64,000 nt of DNA from Thalassobacillus sp. CUG 92003 (GCF_013618635.1 NZ_JABLSJ010000001.1:496001-560000), one strand, 5' to 3'. Shown: positions 44,998 through 56,497, numbered from the stretch's first letter. Notes: a model not told the origin generated them from the sequence alone. Made by a program: numbers and translations.

Positions 44998-46047
44998 ATG
45001 GATGAAGAACGATTACGCATACTTAAGATGATCGAAGAAGGTGTCATCACGGCATCAGAAGGGGCCGAATTACTTGAAGCCGTCAAAGACAAAGAAAATG
45101 CCTCTTCAACAGAAAATAATACCAAGCAAAAATCCAAAAAATACGGCGTCAAAAACTTTGTGAATGATGCATTCGACAAAATCAAAAATGTGGACTTTGA
45201 TCTTTCGTTCGGAGACTATGTGGAATTTACCCACGTCTCAGAAAGTGAGGACACGTCCTTTCAAGATATGGATATTTCCATTTCAAACGGCAAGTTAGGC
45301 ATTAAACCGTGGAAAGAGAACGCGGTCAAAGCCGAATATAAGGTGAAAGTCTACCAAACGGACGATGAAGCAGAAGGCCGGGAACGATTTATGATGGACG
45401 GTCAATTTCAAATCGAAAACAACGTACTGCGTCTGATCAGTCCGTCCAAAAAAATCAAAACGAACGTGACCTTATACGTTCCCGAAAAAACGTATGATTT
45501 TGTGAAAATGAAATTATTCAACGGCTCCGTCAAAACAGAACAATTAGACTTATCGCATCTCTTGATCAAAACATCAAACGGCTCCATCAAAACGGAAAAC
45601 GTATCAGGCGAAAAATGTACACTGGAAACCTCCAACGGCTCCATTCACGTACTGGAAGGCCAGTTTGATACGTGTGAGGCTGACACCATCAATGGTTCAG
45701 TGAAATTGGAAGGAGACTTTGGCAAAGCAGACGCTTCTGCCATAACCGGAAGTGTAACATGTCAATATTCCGGCAAACGAGCGCATACTGGATTCTTCCG
45801 CACCACCACCGGAAGCGTAAATATTACCCTGCCTGATGAGGTTAAAATTGATGGGCAGCTAAGAACCAGTATTGGCAGTCTGAAATGTGACCTCGATAAC
45901 TATAAAATCCTTGAGGATAAAAAAGAAGTCATGAATAAAAAGCTTCACTTTGAAGCATTCGAAATGTATGAACGCCCCTACCACTTAGAAGCGGAAACAA
46001 AAACAGGTTCCGTCACCGTTTCTTCAGGAGCAAAGGAGGTTCTGTAA
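44998..46047 (+). CDS. yvlB: YvlB family protein (DUF4097)
   Basis: A 349-residue protein. The N-terminal ~30 residues form a small helical module (RILKMIEEGVITASEGAELLEAV) typical of YvlB; the rest is a DUF4097 beta-solenoid with repeated NGS(V/I)KTE and TGSV turns. There is no signal peptide. In B. subtilis yvlABCD belongs to the sigma-W envelope-stress regulon, and here the order yvlB–yvlC–yvlD near uvrA and hprK is kept, though yvlA is missing. The start follows GAAAGGAG. It overlaps yvlC by one base (TAATG). Confidence 0.9.
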   Translation: MDEERLRILKMIEEGVITASEGAELLEAVKDKENASSTENNTKQKSKKYGVKNFVNDAFDKIKNVDFDLSFGDYVEFTHVSESEDTSFQDMDISISNGKLGIKPWKENAVKAEYKVKVYQTDDEAEGRERFMMDGQFQIENNVLRLISPSKKIKTNVTLYVPEKTYDFVKMKLFNGSVKTEQLDLSHLLIKTSNGSIKTENVSGEKCTLETSNGSIHVLEGQFDTCEADTINGSVKLEGDFGKADASAITGSVTCQYSGKRAHTGFFRTTTGSVNITLPDEVKIDGQLRTSIGSLKCDLDNYKILEDKKEVMNKKLHFEAFEMYERPYHLEAETKTGSVTVSSGAKEVL

Positions 46048-46244
46048 TGTCTGAAAAACTCGTCCGGTCAAAATCTGACCGTATGATCTCAGGAGTATTA
46101 GGAGGATTCGCTCAATATTTCAATTTTGATGCCACCCTGCTGAGAATCATTTTTGTATTAGTGTGCATACCCGTCTCACCATTGATTCTCGCCTACATCG
46201 CTGCCATATTCATCATGCCGAGTGAAGGGAGCTCCTTCTCATGA
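46047..46244 (+). CDS. yvlC: PspC-domain membrane protein YvlC
   Basis: A 65-residue PspC-domain protein (LVRSKSDRMISGVLGGFAQYFNFDATLLRIIFVL) with one or two membrane helices. PspC proteins sense or respond to membrane stress. It is translationally coupled on both sides, TAATG with yvlB and ATGA with yvlD, indicating one operon. Confidence 0.92.
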   Translation: MSEKLVRSKSDRMISGVLGGFAQYFNFDATLLRIIFVLVCIPVSPLILAYIAAIFIMPSEGSSFS

Positions 46245-46594
46245 AGAGTTGGCTGCTCCACATACTCGTGAACGCTGTCGCCATATTTTTGGTCAGTGTT
46301 CTGTTTACAGCGGTCACCATCGACGGGTTTGGCTGGGCCCTGGTCGCAGCATTCATCCTGTCCATATTGAATGCCATCGTCCGGCCCATTCTCGTCGTGC
46401 TGACACTCCCCATCACCATTATATCGTTGGGACTATTCCTATTCGTCATCAACGCCATTACTCTTCTGTTGACCGACGGATTTCTGGGCAGCGCCTTCGA
46501 AATAGATGGCTTCGGCATGGCGATTCTGGCAGCTATCATTATCTCATTACTCAATTTAATACTGAACAGCCTCTTCAAAGACGCCAAACGATGA
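46241..46594 (+). CDS. yvlD: Phage holin family 4-like membrane protein YvlD
   Basis: A 117-residue protein with four predicted membrane helices, matching the YvlD/mycobacterial-type 'phage holin family 4' membrane proteins. There is no phage context; in bacilli it is a chromosomal envelope-stress gene. Overlaps yvlC by 4 nt. A terminator follows at 46602. Confidence 0.9.
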   Translation: MKSWLLHILVNAVAIFLVSVLFTAVTIDGFGWALVAAFILSILNAIVRPILVVLTLPITIISLGLFLFVINAITLLLTDGFLGSAFEIDGFGMAILAAIIISLLNLILNSLFKDAKR

Positions 46595-46601
46595 GGCGCG
46601 C

Positions 46602-46634
46602 ATGCTTCTTACTTCATGTAAGAAGCATTTTTTT
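46602..46634 (+). terminator. yvlBCD terminator
   Basis: ATGCTTCTTAC pairs with GTAAGAAGCAT, loop TTCAT, followed by a T-run. Confidence 0.9.
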
Positions 46635-46648
46635 GATGGTCCGACGTT

Positions 46649-47258
46649 TATCATCTCTCCGCTCGAAAATATCGTCGTATCGCCAGAATTTATCGTCGCT
46701 CCGGGCCGGAATATCGTCGCTTCTCCGCCCGTTATCATCGGTCCTCAAATATCGTCGTATCGCCAGAACTTATCGTCGCTCCGCCCCGGAATATCATCGC
46801 ACCGCCGGCCGTTATCGTCGGAGCGCCAAATATCGTCGTACCGCCAGAACTTATCGTCACTCCGGCCCGGAATATCATCGCTTCTCCGCCCGTTATCGTC
46901 GGTTCGCAAAATATCGTCGTATCGCCAGAATTTATCATCGCTCCGGGCCGTCGTCGCTTCTCCGCCCGTTATCATCGGTCCTCAAATATCGTCGTATCGC
47001 CAGAACTTATCGTCGCTCCGCCCCGGAATATCATCGCACCGCCGGCCGTTATCGTCGGAGCGCCAAATATCGTCGTACCGCCAGAACTTGTCGTCACTCC
47101 GCCCGGGAATATCATCGCTTCCCCGCCCGTTATCGTCGGTCCGCAAAATATCGTCGTACCGCCAGAACTTATCGTCACTCCGGCCCGGAATATCATCGCA
47201 CCGCCTGCCGTTATCATCGGATCGCAAAATATCGTCGCTCCCCCGCCTCTTGTCGCAA
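46649..47258 (+). repeat. Phased TATCRTCG repeat array, locus 2 (30 units)
   Basis: About 30 copies of TATCGTCG or TATCATCG fill this 610-bp gap. Start-to-start distances are 21 nt, except every fourth, which is 17 or 18 nt, giving a higher-order period of about 81 bp (21+21+21+18). Four unit types follow in order: one ending CGCCAGAAYT, one CCGGRA, one CCCGT or GCCGT, and a short one ending CAAA. A ~120-bp block at 46731–46851 recurs at 46968–47088. Several frames stay open only because the spacings are multiples of three. Same core and spacing as 17188–17341. Confidence 0.92.
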
Positions 47259-47304
47259 ACTGTACACAAGAAAACATAAAAAACACCAAGAGATTTGGAA
47301 AAAA

Positions 47305-47313
47305 TGCTACAAT
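47305..47313 (+). promoter_or_regulatory. Extended -10 promoter of the hprK operon
   Basis: TGC followed by TACAAT (47308–47313), about 45 nt before hprK; no clear -35. Confidence 0.4.
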
Positions 47314-47357
47314 AGGGTACAGTAATTGAGACGATAGTGATTAGGAGGCAGCAACCC

Positions 47358-48293
47358 ATGGCGAAAGTACGCACACAGGATTTATTGGAGCGATTCAACC
47401 TTGAACTTGTCGCCGGAGAAGATGGCGTTCATCGTGAAATTCATATGAGTGATATCTCCCGTCCGGGTGTGGAGATGACGGGATATTTTAAGTTTTATCC
47501 GAAGGAACGACTGCAGTTGTTAGGCAAGACGGAGCTTTCTTATTATAATGAGTTGAATCAGGAAGAGCGGAAAGATCGCATGGAGCGGTTATGTACGGAC
47601 GTGACGCCTGGGATTGTGATTACGCGTCAGATGGACATACCTGAGGAGTTGTTAATTGCTTGCCGTGAAGCGGGTGTGCCGCTTATGAGGTCGCCGCATA
47701 AGACGACGCGTGTGATTAGTCGTCTGACTAATTTTCTGGAAACGAAGTTCGCGCCTTTTACAGCTATTCATGGTGTGTTGGTTGATATTTATGGAATCGG
47801 GGTGCTCATTACGGGCCAGAGTGGGGTCGGTAAAAGTGAAACGGCTTTAGAGCTGGTTAAGCGGGGGCACCGTCTTGTGGCTGATGACAGTGTTGAGATC
47901 CGGCAAGAGGATTTTGATACGTTGATCGGAAACAGTCCTCCGTTGATTGAGCATTTGCTTGAGATCCGCGGGCTGGGCATCATTAATGTCATGACGTTAT
48001 TTGGAGCAGGGGCTGTGCGCAGCTATAAGCGGATAACGTTAGTGATTAATTTGGAATTGTGGGACCAGAAGAAGCAGTATGATCGCCTTGGTCTCGATGA
48101 GGATAAGAAGAAAATCATGGACGTGGAATTGCCTCAGGTGACGGTGCCGGTGCGCCCGGGGCGTAACTTGGCTGTCATTATTGAGGTGGCTGCGATGAAT
48201 TTCCGTTTGAAACGGATGGGTGTGAACGCGGCTGAAGAATTTTCAGAACGTCTTACACAAGTCATTGATCGTGATCAAGCAGAAGAAGATTGA
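47358..48293 (+). CDS. hprK: HPr kinase/phosphorylase
   Basis: Phosphorylates and dephosphorylates HPr at Ser46, the signal for CcpA carbon catabolite control. The 311-residue protein has the N-terminal domain, the P-loop GQSGVGKS (153–160), [13 protein letters not shown] and the family signature [24 protein letters not shown] 47358 follows TTAGGAGG. Two cre sites elsewhere in the window (hut, glpF) are expected outputs of this pathway. Confidence 0.97.
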   Translation: MAKVRTQDLLERFNLELVAGEDGVHREIHMSDISRPGVEMTGYFKFYPKERLQLLGKTELSYYNELNQEERKDRMERLCTDVTPGIVITRQMDIPEELLIACREAGVPLMRSPHKTTRVISRLTNFLETKFAPFTAIHGVLVDIYGIGVLITGQSGVGKSETALELVKRGHRLVADDSVEIRQEDFDTLIGNSPPLIEHLLEIRGLGIINVMTLFGAGAVRSYKRITLVINLELWDQKKQYDRLGLDEDKKKIMDVELPQVTVPVRPGRNLAVIIEVAAMNFRLKRMGVNAAEEFSERLTQVIDRDQAEED

Positions 48294-48307
48294 TAGGGGG
48301 AATTACC

Positions 48308-49144
48308 TTGACCTGTAGTGCTGATTCATTGGACCGCGTCTTTTTGCAGCTTGGTCCTTTGTCGATTTATTGGTATGGACTCATTATTGCGACGGGAGCT
48401 TTTCTTGGGCTTTGGCTAGCGACGCGGGAAGCGGAACGGCTCGGTTTGAAGAAGGATTACATAGTCGATGCTGTCGTGATCGCAATTCCTGTGGCTATTA
48501 TATGTGCTCGTATTTATTATGTCATTTTTGAATGGGACCGTTATGTTGGCGGGCCCTGGTGGGACGTCTTTGCGATATGGGAAGGCGGAATCGCTATCCA
48601 TGGCGCCCTGATTGGCTCGGTTGCCACGGCTCTCATTTATACGAAGGTGCGGAACTTGTCCTTCTGGATGCTGATTGATATTGTTGCGCCCAGCTTAATC
48701 CTCGGCCAGGCGATTGGTCGCTGGGGGAACTTTATGAACCAGGAAGCGCATGGCGGTCCTGTGTCAGAAGCGTTTTATCAAAATTTCATGCAATATTTGC
48801 CCGGTTTTATCAATCAGCAGATGTGCATTGACGGGGTGGTGTATCATCCGACGTTTTTATATGAGTCGCTATGGAACATTCTCGGTTTTGCCCTCTTATT
48901 AGTGTTGCGACGCTACAATCCGTTGAGGGGCGAAGTCTTTCTCAGTTATGTGATCTGGTATTCGGTCGGTCGCTTCTTTATCGAAGGGATGCGCACGGAC
49001 AGCTTGTATCTGTTCGGTGAAATTCGGACCGCTCAATTCATCTCCGTTGTGTTAGTTGTGATCGCCGTCGTATTAATCGCGTACCGGCGCAAAACGGGCA
49101 AGGCGGATAAACGATACAATGGTAAAGCTGTCAAGTCCAAGTAG
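48308..49144 (+). CDS. lgt: Prolipoprotein diacylglyceryl transferase
   Basis: Adds diacylglycerol to the lipobox Cys of prelipoproteins, the first step of lipoprotein maturation. The 278-residue membrane protein has about seven helices and the Lgt signature [15 protein letters not shown], with the essential WYGLII and IHGAL segments. TTG 48308 is preferred because AGGGGG is 7 nt upstream; the frame opens at TTG 48290, which overlaps hprK. It serves the several lipoproteins seen here (cccB, PCYCGC, siderophore binder). Confidence 0.95.
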   Translation: MTCSADSLDRVFLQLGPLSIYWYGLIIATGAFLGLWLATREAERLGLKKDYIVDAVVIAIPVAIICARIYYVIFEWDRYVGGPWWDVFAIWEGGIAIHGALIGSVATALIYTKVRNLSFWMLIDIVAPSLILGQAIGRWGNFMNQEAHGGPVSEAFYQNFMQYLPGFINQQMCIDGVVYHPTFLYESLWNILGFALLLVLRRYNPLRGEVFLSYVIWYSVGRFFIEGMRTDSLYLFGEIRTAQFISVVLVVIAVVLIAYRRKTGKADKRYNGKAVKSK

Positions 49145-49158
49145 AAGGAGGGATACGC

Positions 49159-50115
49159 GTGATTGGGATTTTACAACGCGGAGGTCGAAAAGGTCTTGAA
49201 GTTACGTGGACACTAGGTAAAGTGATTTTCCCAATCACGTTGCTTGTCACCATCTTGAAATATACCCCTGTGCTTCCGTGGGTGATGGAATGGCTGACGC
49301 CGCTGATGAAGTGGATCGGATTATCCGGGGAGGCCGCTGTGCCGCTCGTGCTCGGGAATTTTCTAAATTTGTATGCAGGCATTGCAGCGATTATTTCGTT
49401 CGACTTTACGGTCAAGGAAGTGTTTATTCTTGCTGTGATGCTGTCGTTTTCCCATAATTTGATCATTGAATCGACGGTGGCTTCGAAAGTAGGGGTCAAC
49501 TGGTGGCTCGTCATCGGCACCCGGCTTTTGCTGGCTTTAACTGCGGCATTCATGATTAATGTGTTTTGGGACGGCGGACAGTCCATGGCACAATACGGCT
49601 GGAGTCCGGAGCAGGCAGCTGCCCCGGAAGGCTGGATGGAGATTGTGTTTCATGGCTTAAAGACCGCTTTCATGGGGATCGTTCAACTGGCATTGATCGT
49701 CATTCCGTTGATGGTGTTCAATCAGTACCTTCGTGAAAAAGGCTGGCTTGATAGGTTTTCCTCATGGGTAGCGCCTGCAACACTATTTCTCGGGATGAAA
49801 CGTAATACGTCCATGACCCTTGTTGCAGGGTTGACCGTAGGGCTTGCTTACGGGGCTGGTTTGATGATTCAAGCGATGCAAGAAGACGGGGTAACTAAAA
49901 AGGACATGTATTTGGCCATGATTTTTTTGGTATCCTGCCATGCGGTCGTTGAAGACACGCTCATTTTTATTCCACTCGGCATTCCGATCTGGCCGCTGCT
50001 TGCGATCCGGTTAGCGACAGCGATTCTCTTAACGGCCGGCGTCGGGTATGTGTGGAATCGACTACAACAAGAAAGAAAGGAACCTATCCATGAGCATACG
50101 TACGATCCTCTTTGA
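49159..50115 (+). CDS. yvoD: Nucleoside-recognition (Gate) domain membrane protein
   Basis: A 318-residue membrane protein with two Gate/nucleoside-recognition domains (about 20–150 and 165–300), each with several helices, and FSHNLIIEST and SCHAVVEDTLIFIPLG repeats. B. subtilis YvoD has the same place between lgt and ppaX; its function is unknown. It starts with GTG behind AGAAGGAGGG. It overlaps ppaX by 26 nt. Confidence 0.88.
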   Translation: MIGILQRGGRKGLEVTWTLGKVIFPITLLVTILKYTPVLPWVMEWLTPLMKWIGLSGEAAVPLVLGNFLNLYAGIAAIISFDFTVKEVFILAVMLSFSHNLIIESTVASKVGVNWWLVIGTRLLLALTAAFMINVFWDGGQSMAQYGWSPEQAAAPEGWMEIVFHGLKTAFMGIVQLALIVIPLMVFNQYLREKGWLDRFSSWVAPATLFLGMKRNTSMTLVAGLTVGLAYGAGLMIQAMQEDGVTKKDMYLAMIFLVSCHAVVEDTLIFIPLGIPIWPLLAIRLATAILLTAGVGYVWNRLQQERKEPIHEHTYDPL

Positions 50116-50728
50116 TTTAGATGGAACATTGATTGATACAAATGAATTGATTATCGCATCATTTCGCCACACGCTTGACCAATTTAGTGATCGAACCTAT
50201 TCCCGGGAAGAGATCCTGTCGTTTATCGGGCCGCCATTGCGGGACAGTTTACAAAGAGTTGATCCTGATAAAGTAGAGGAAATGGTTAAGGTTTACCGAG
50301 AGCATAATCACGCGCATCATGCCCACTATGTGAAAGCCTACGAGGGCGTTGTGGAAACGATTCAATACTTAAAGGCCAAAGGCTATCAGCTCGGAATCGT
50401 GACGACGAAAATGCGGCAGTCCGTTCATATGGGGCTCGAGTTGACGGGATTGGACGGTTTATTTGATGTCATCATTGCCCTGGATGATGTGGTACATGCT
50501 AAACCTGACCCTGAACCAATTGAGAAGGCTATGGATGCATTACATGCGAACGCGTATGAAACGATGATGGTTGGAGATAATACGCACGATATTGAGGCAG
50601 GTCAACGTGCAGGCGTGAAAACAGTGGGCGTCGCTTGGACAGTGAAGGGGCGGAACGTGCTGGATGAGCTGAATCCGGATTACATGCTGGAGCAGATGAG
50701 TCAGATTATTGACGTAATTGAGGGGTGA
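50090..50728 (+). CDS. ppaX: Pyrophosphatase PpaX
   Basis: Hydrolyses the pyrophosphate released by HprK when it dephosphorylates P-Ser-HPr. The 212-residue HAD-family protein has FDLDGTLIDTNE, the Lys in HAKPDPEP and MVGDNTHDIEAG. ATG 50090 follows GAAAGGAAC inside the end of yvoD. Clustering with hprK supports PpaX over the related phosphoglycolate phosphatases. Confidence 0.93.
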   Translation: MSIRTILFDLDGTLIDTNELIIASFRHTLDQFSDRTYSREEILSFIGPPLRDSLQRVDPDKVEEMVKVYREHNHAHHAHYVKAYEGVVETIQYLKAKGYQLGIVTTKMRQSVHMGLELTGLDGLFDVIIALDDVVHAKPDPEPIEKAMDALHANAYETMMVGDNTHDIEAGQRAGVKTVGVAWTVKGRNVLDELNPDYMLEQMSQIIDVIEG

Positions 50729-50732
50729 ATCG

Positions 50733-51239
50733 ATGCGGAATACAGAGCGTTATCCTGTTAAAGGATCAAATTCACTATGGCATATTTACCGAACGGTCCC
50801 GTTTTGGAAAGTCGTGAAAAATTTCCTCGTTATTCAGGCCGCTCGCTACACCCCTGTGCTTAAACTGAAAAATTGGCTATACCGTACGTTTCTCAGAATG
50901 AAGGTGGGGGAAGAAACGGCATTTGCGCTGATGGTCATGCTCGACATCATGTTCCCAGAGCGGATCAGTGTTGGTAAAAACAGCGTGATTGGTTATAATA
51001 CCACGATTCTTGCCCATGAATACTTAATTCATGAATACCGGCTGGGGGACGTCATCATCGGGAATGAAGTCATGATTGGAGCCAACACTACAATTTTACC
51101 TGGCGTGACCATCGGCGACGGAGCGGTGGTATCGGCCGGCACGTTAGTCAATAAAGATGTGGAGGCCGGCACTTTCGTCGGGGGAAATCCCATGAGAGTC
51201 ATCTACACGCAAGAAGAACTGAGGGCAAGACTCAAGTGA
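50733..51239 (+). CDS. yvoF: Hexapeptide-repeat acyltransferase YvoF
   Basis: A 168-residue left-handed beta-helix acyltransferase. Imperfect hexapeptide repeats (ISVGKNSVIGYNTTILAHEYLI, VIIGNEVMIGANTTILPGVTIGDGAVVSAGTLV) hold the presumed catalytic His. The acceptor is unknown; the location downstream of ppaX is as in B. subtilis yvoF. ATG 50733 follows GAGGGGTGA. Confidence 0.88.
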   Translation: MRNTERYPVKGSNSLWHIYRTVPFWKVVKNFLVIQAARYTPVLKLKNWLYRTFLRMKVGEETAFALMVMLDIMFPERISVGKNSVIGYNTTILAHEYLIHEYRLGDVIIGNEVMIGANTTILPGVTIGDGAVVSAGTLVNKDVEAGTFVGGNPMRVIYTQEELRARLK

Positions 51240-51279
51240 CAATCGGCGGCCATTTCTTCAAGAAAGGAGACCGAGGTTC

Positions 51280-51828
51280 ATGGGGAGCATTGACCAATCT
51301 ATATTGCCAGCTGTGAAAAACATGAAAGATTTTGATAAGCTGCTCGAGAGTTCAACAGACATCATCGTGGTGCTGGATACACGAATCTCTCACTTAAAAA
51401 GTCTCGTTAACTATGGCCATAAAGCAAAAAAGCGGGTCTTTTTACACGCAGACATGATTCAAGGGCTGAAAACCGATGATTACGGCATGGAATTTTTAGG
51501 ACAGCACGTCAAACCGGATGGAGTGATTTCCACCCGTACGAATGTGATCCAGCTGGCTAAGTCCTATAAGATGACTGCGATTCAGCGCATGTTTTTAATT
51601 GATAGTCACGCGATCGACTATAATTTGAAATTGATAGCCAGAACGAAACCAGATTATGTGGAATTGCTGCCGGGGGTTTTGCCCAATATGATTGAGGAGC
51701 TGGGAAATCAAATTGACGTTCCGATCATAGCGGGGGGATTGATCCGGACCGAAGAAGAGCGGGAAGCTGCGCTGGCAGCAGGTGCTTGTTCGGTTTCCAC
51801 CTCGCGAACAGACTTGTGGGATTTTTAA
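51280..51828 (+). CDS. glpP: Glycerol-3-phosphate-responsive antiterminator GlpP
   Basis: An RNA-binding antiterminator that, with glycerol 3-phosphate, lets RNA polymerase pass terminators in the leaders of glpFK and glpD. The 182-residue protein matches the family throughout (VFLHADMIQGLKTDDYGMEFL, LPGVLPNMIEEL, GGLIRTEEEREAALAAGACSVSTS). RBS AAAGGAGA. Its two expected targets lie directly downstream. Confidence 0.95.
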   Translation: MGSIDQSILPAVKNMKDFDKLLESSTDIIVVLDTRISHLKSLVNYGHKAKKRVFLHADMIQGLKTDDYGMEFLGQHVKPDGVISTRTNVIQLAKSYKMTAIQRMFLIDSHAIDYNLKLIARTKPDYVELLPGVLPNMIEELGNQIDVPIIAGGLIRTEEEREAALAAGACSVSTSRTDLWDF

Positions 51829-51844
51829 AATGATGCAACATATC

Positions 51845-51873
51845 TTGACAGCGTTTTCATTCTTTAGTAAAGT
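51845..51873 (+). promoter_or_regulatory. Sigma-A promoter of glpFK
   Basis: TTGACA (51845–51850) and TAAAGT (51868–51873), spacer 17 nt. Confidence 0.85.
51846..51859 (+). promoter_or_regulatory. CcpA cre site at the glpFK promoter
   Basis: TGACAGCGTTTTCA matches the cre consensus at 13 of 14 positions and overlaps the -35 and spacer. Predicts catabolite repression of glycerol uptake. Confidence 0.75.
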
Positions 51874-51899
51874 AAATAGCACAAGTTAAGTAAAGTGAC

Positions 51900-51971
51900 G
51901 GAGACGAGGAGATCCACACGTTTCAGATTTCAGAAGTTTATTTTCTGGAATCGAAGGCGTGTGGATTTTTT
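51900..51971 (+). promoter_or_regulatory. glpF leader: GlpP target and terminator
   Basis: GGAGACGAGGAGATCCAC (51900–51917) leads into a terminator in which ATCCACACG pairs with CGTGTGGAT, followed by T6. The glpD leader has nearly the same motif. GlpP is expected to bind here and prevent termination. Confidence 0.8.
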
Positions 51972-52020
51972 ATGTTTCCAGAAGGTTAGTCAATGGATAC
52001 TTAATCAAGGAGGGACTGCG

Positions 52021-54341
<2,321 letters not shown>

Positions 54342-54349
54342 GGAAGGTT

Positions 54350-54377
54350 TTGCGATTTTCGGACTTCATGATATACT
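54350..54377 (+). promoter_or_regulatory. Candidate glpD promoter
   Basis: TTGCGA (54350–54355) and TATACT (54372–54377), spacer 16 nt. Confidence 0.6.
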
Positions 54378-54401
54378 GAACGTAAGTTAATTTATTCGGT
54401 T

Positions 54402-54472
54402 GGAGATGATGGAGAGACCACGCCCCCCTTTTTGTATGAGGCAAAAAGGATGGTTTGTGGTCTCTTTTTTAT
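54402..54472 (+). promoter_or_regulatory. glpD leader: GlpP target and terminator
   Basis: GGAGATGATGGAGAGACCAC (54402–54421) leads into a terminator in which GAGACCAC pairs with GTGGTCTC, followed by T6. It matches the glpF leader motif. Confidence 0.8.
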
Positions 54473-54566
54473 GGGCGCCCCACATGAAAAAATGGGTATA
54501 AGGGTATAGACATACAGAGAACCAACACGAATACATGACAGAATGGTCCAAAAGGAGTGAAGACGG

Positions 54567-56234
54567 ATGACACGATTTTCAAGCTTTGAACGATCCGCAA
54601 TGATTAATGACATGCGTGAAAAAGAACTTGATGTTCTGATTATAGGAGGCGGCATTACAGGAGCTGGTGTTGCGTTAGACGCAGGCAGCCGTGGCATGAC
54701 AACAGGCTTATTGGAGATGCAGGATTTTGCTGCCGGTACATCGAGCCGCTCGACGAAACTCGTGCACGGCGGGCTTAGGTATCTGAAACAGTTCGAAGTA
54801 AAAATGGTCGCTGAAGTGGGCAAAGAACGAGAAATCGTTTATGAAAATGGTCCACATGTAACCACACCCGAATGGATGATGCTTCCTTTTCATGAGGGGG
54901 GTAATTTCGGGCCGTTCAGTACCCGAATCGGCCTGCGTGTCTATGACTACCTGGCTGGAGTGAAGAAAAAAGAACGTCGCTCGATGCTATCGCCGAAAGA
55001 GGCATTAAAGCGAGAGCCGTTGATTCGTCAGAAAGACTTGAAAGGGGCGGGCTATTATGTTGAGTATAAGACAGATGATGCCCGTTTAACCCTTGAAGTG
55101 CTAAAGAAAGCTGTCGAGTATAATGTGAAGGCGGCCAACTACACGAAGGTCATTGACTTTAACTATAATGAGGACAATCAGCTAAACGCCGTGGTGGCCG
55201 AGGATCAGCTTACAGGTGAAACCTTTACGATTTTTGCGAAAAAAATCATTAATGCAGGCGGTCCGTGGGTTGATCGCCTCCGTGAAATCGATGGTTCCAA
55301 ACAAGGCAAGACCATGCATTTGACCAAAGGTGTCCATCTTGTATTCGATCATAAACAATTCCCGTTAAAGCAGGCGGTTTATTTCGACTCACCCGATGAA
55401 AGGATGGTCTTTGCCATTCCGCGTGATGGCAAGACGTATGTCGGCACAACCGATACGAATTACGAAGGGGATATCTCTCATCCAACCATGACCGAGAGCG
55501 ATCGTGATTACATTCTGAACGCCATTGCCGATATGTTCCCGGACGTCAATTTAACACAAGACGATGTGGAATCCAGCTGGGCCGGGCTGAGACCGTTAAT
55601 TCATGAGGAAGGGAAAGACCCTTCTGAAATCTCACGCAAAGATGAAATTTTCGTTTCAGATTCTGGTTTGATCACCATTGCCGGTGGCAAACTGACAGGT
55701 TATCGTAAAATGGCTGAGTCTGTAGTGGACTTAGTCAGAGATCAGTTCGTAAATGAAACGGGCTTAAAATACATGGATTCAGAAACGAAAAACATGCCGA
55801 TCTCAGGCGGAGAAGTCGGCGGCTCAACAGGTTTCAAAGATTATATCCTAAACCAAGTCAAATACGGCATCACCCTGAACGTGGCCGAAGATAAAGCACG
55901 TCAGCTGGTAGAAATGTATGGCTCCAATGTCGAGCGCGTATTTGAGATCTTCCAGAAGCAAGCTGATGAAGCGGAACAAGCCGGCATCGACCCGATTGTT
56001 TTTGCCCAATTGCGCTACGCCACGGAGGAAGAGATGATCACCAAGCCCGTCGATTTCTTCATCCGCCGGACCGGTGCCTTATTCTTTGATATCCATTGGG
56101 TGCATCAGCACAAAGCGAATGTCGTCGCCTATATGGCTGAAACGCTGAACTGGAGCGACCAGCAAAAGCGCACGTATACGCGTGAACTGGAGCAGCTGTT
56201 ACAAGAAGCAGTGGAACCAATTGAATATGTTTAA
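54567..56234 (+). CDS. glpD: Aerobic glycerol-3-phosphate dehydrogenase
   Basis: A membrane-associated flavoprotein that oxidises glycerol 3-phosphate to dihydroxyacetone phosphate and feeds electrons to menaquinone. The 555-residue protein has the FAD-binding GGGITGAGVALDAGSRG (about 28–44), SSRSTKLVHGGLRYL and GGPWVDRLREI. Start ATG 54567 follows AAAAGGAGTG. Length is as in B. subtilis. Confidence 0.96.
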   Translation: MTRFSSFERSAMINDMREKELDVLIIGGGITGAGVALDAGSRGMTTGLLEMQDFAAGTSSRSTKLVHGGLRYLKQFEVKMVAEVGKEREIVYENGPHVTTPEWMMLPFHEGGNFGPFSTRIGLRVYDYLAGVKKKERRSMLSPKEALKREPLIRQKDLKGAGYYVEYKTDDARLTLEVLKKAVEYNVKAANYTKVIDFNYNEDNQLNAVVAEDQLTGETFTIFAKKIINAGGPWVDRLREIDGSKQGKTMHLTKGVHLVFDHKQFPLKQAVYFDSPDERMVFAIPRDGKTYVGTTDTNYEGDISHPTMTESDRDYILNAIADMFPDVNLTQDDVESSWAGLRPLIHEEGKDPSEISRKDEIFVSDSGLITIAGGKLTGYRKMAESVVDLVRDQFVNETGLKYMDSETKNMPISGGEVGGSTGFKDYILNQVKYGITLNVAEDKARQLVEMYGSNVERVFEIFQKQADEAEQAGIDPIVFAQLRYATEEEMITKPVDFFIRRTGALFFDIHWVHQHKANVVAYMAETLNWSDQQKRTYTRELEQLLQEAVEPIEYV

Positions 56235-56241
56235 GAGAGTA

Positions 56242-56279
56242 AAAAAGGTGTCCTGCGTGCAGATGCAGGGCACCTTTTT
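56242..56279 (+). terminator. glpD terminator
   Basis: AAAAAGGTGTCCTGC pairs with GCAGGGCACCTTTTT (one G·U). After it, 56280–56497 contains only a possible 28-codon frame (56336–56422) with no clear start signal. Confidence 0.88.
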
Positions 56280-56497
56280 ATAGATTTGGTACTGTTTTTC
56301 TATTACCATTGTTAAACGGTGGGGTGGGTTGTTCATGAAAACGCTCATCAAATTTGGAGTGTTTATCACGAAACTGCGTCTTTATCTATTGCGCAGGTTA
56401 GGTGAAGTCTTTTCGAGGTAATCGTCAATTTTGAAACTAAACGGATTTACTATCGTACGTATAATAAGAGAAATGAATTCATGGAGGGAATATAATA

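Noticed and set aside
46649-47258. CRISPR array
   Set aside because: The repeated core is only 8–9 bp, there are no unique spacers of ~30 bp, the intervening sequences themselves repeat, and no cas gene is present.
46222-47325. Open frames across the phased array on both strands, including a 367-codon and a 225-codon plus-strand frame
   Set aside because: They are open because unit spacings are multiples of three. None has a ribosome-binding site, and the longest begins inside yvlD in another frame. The short 17-nt units break the frame pattern.
56336-56422. 28-codon frame after glpD (MKTLIKFG…)
   Set aside because: Too short and without a convincing start signal to call.
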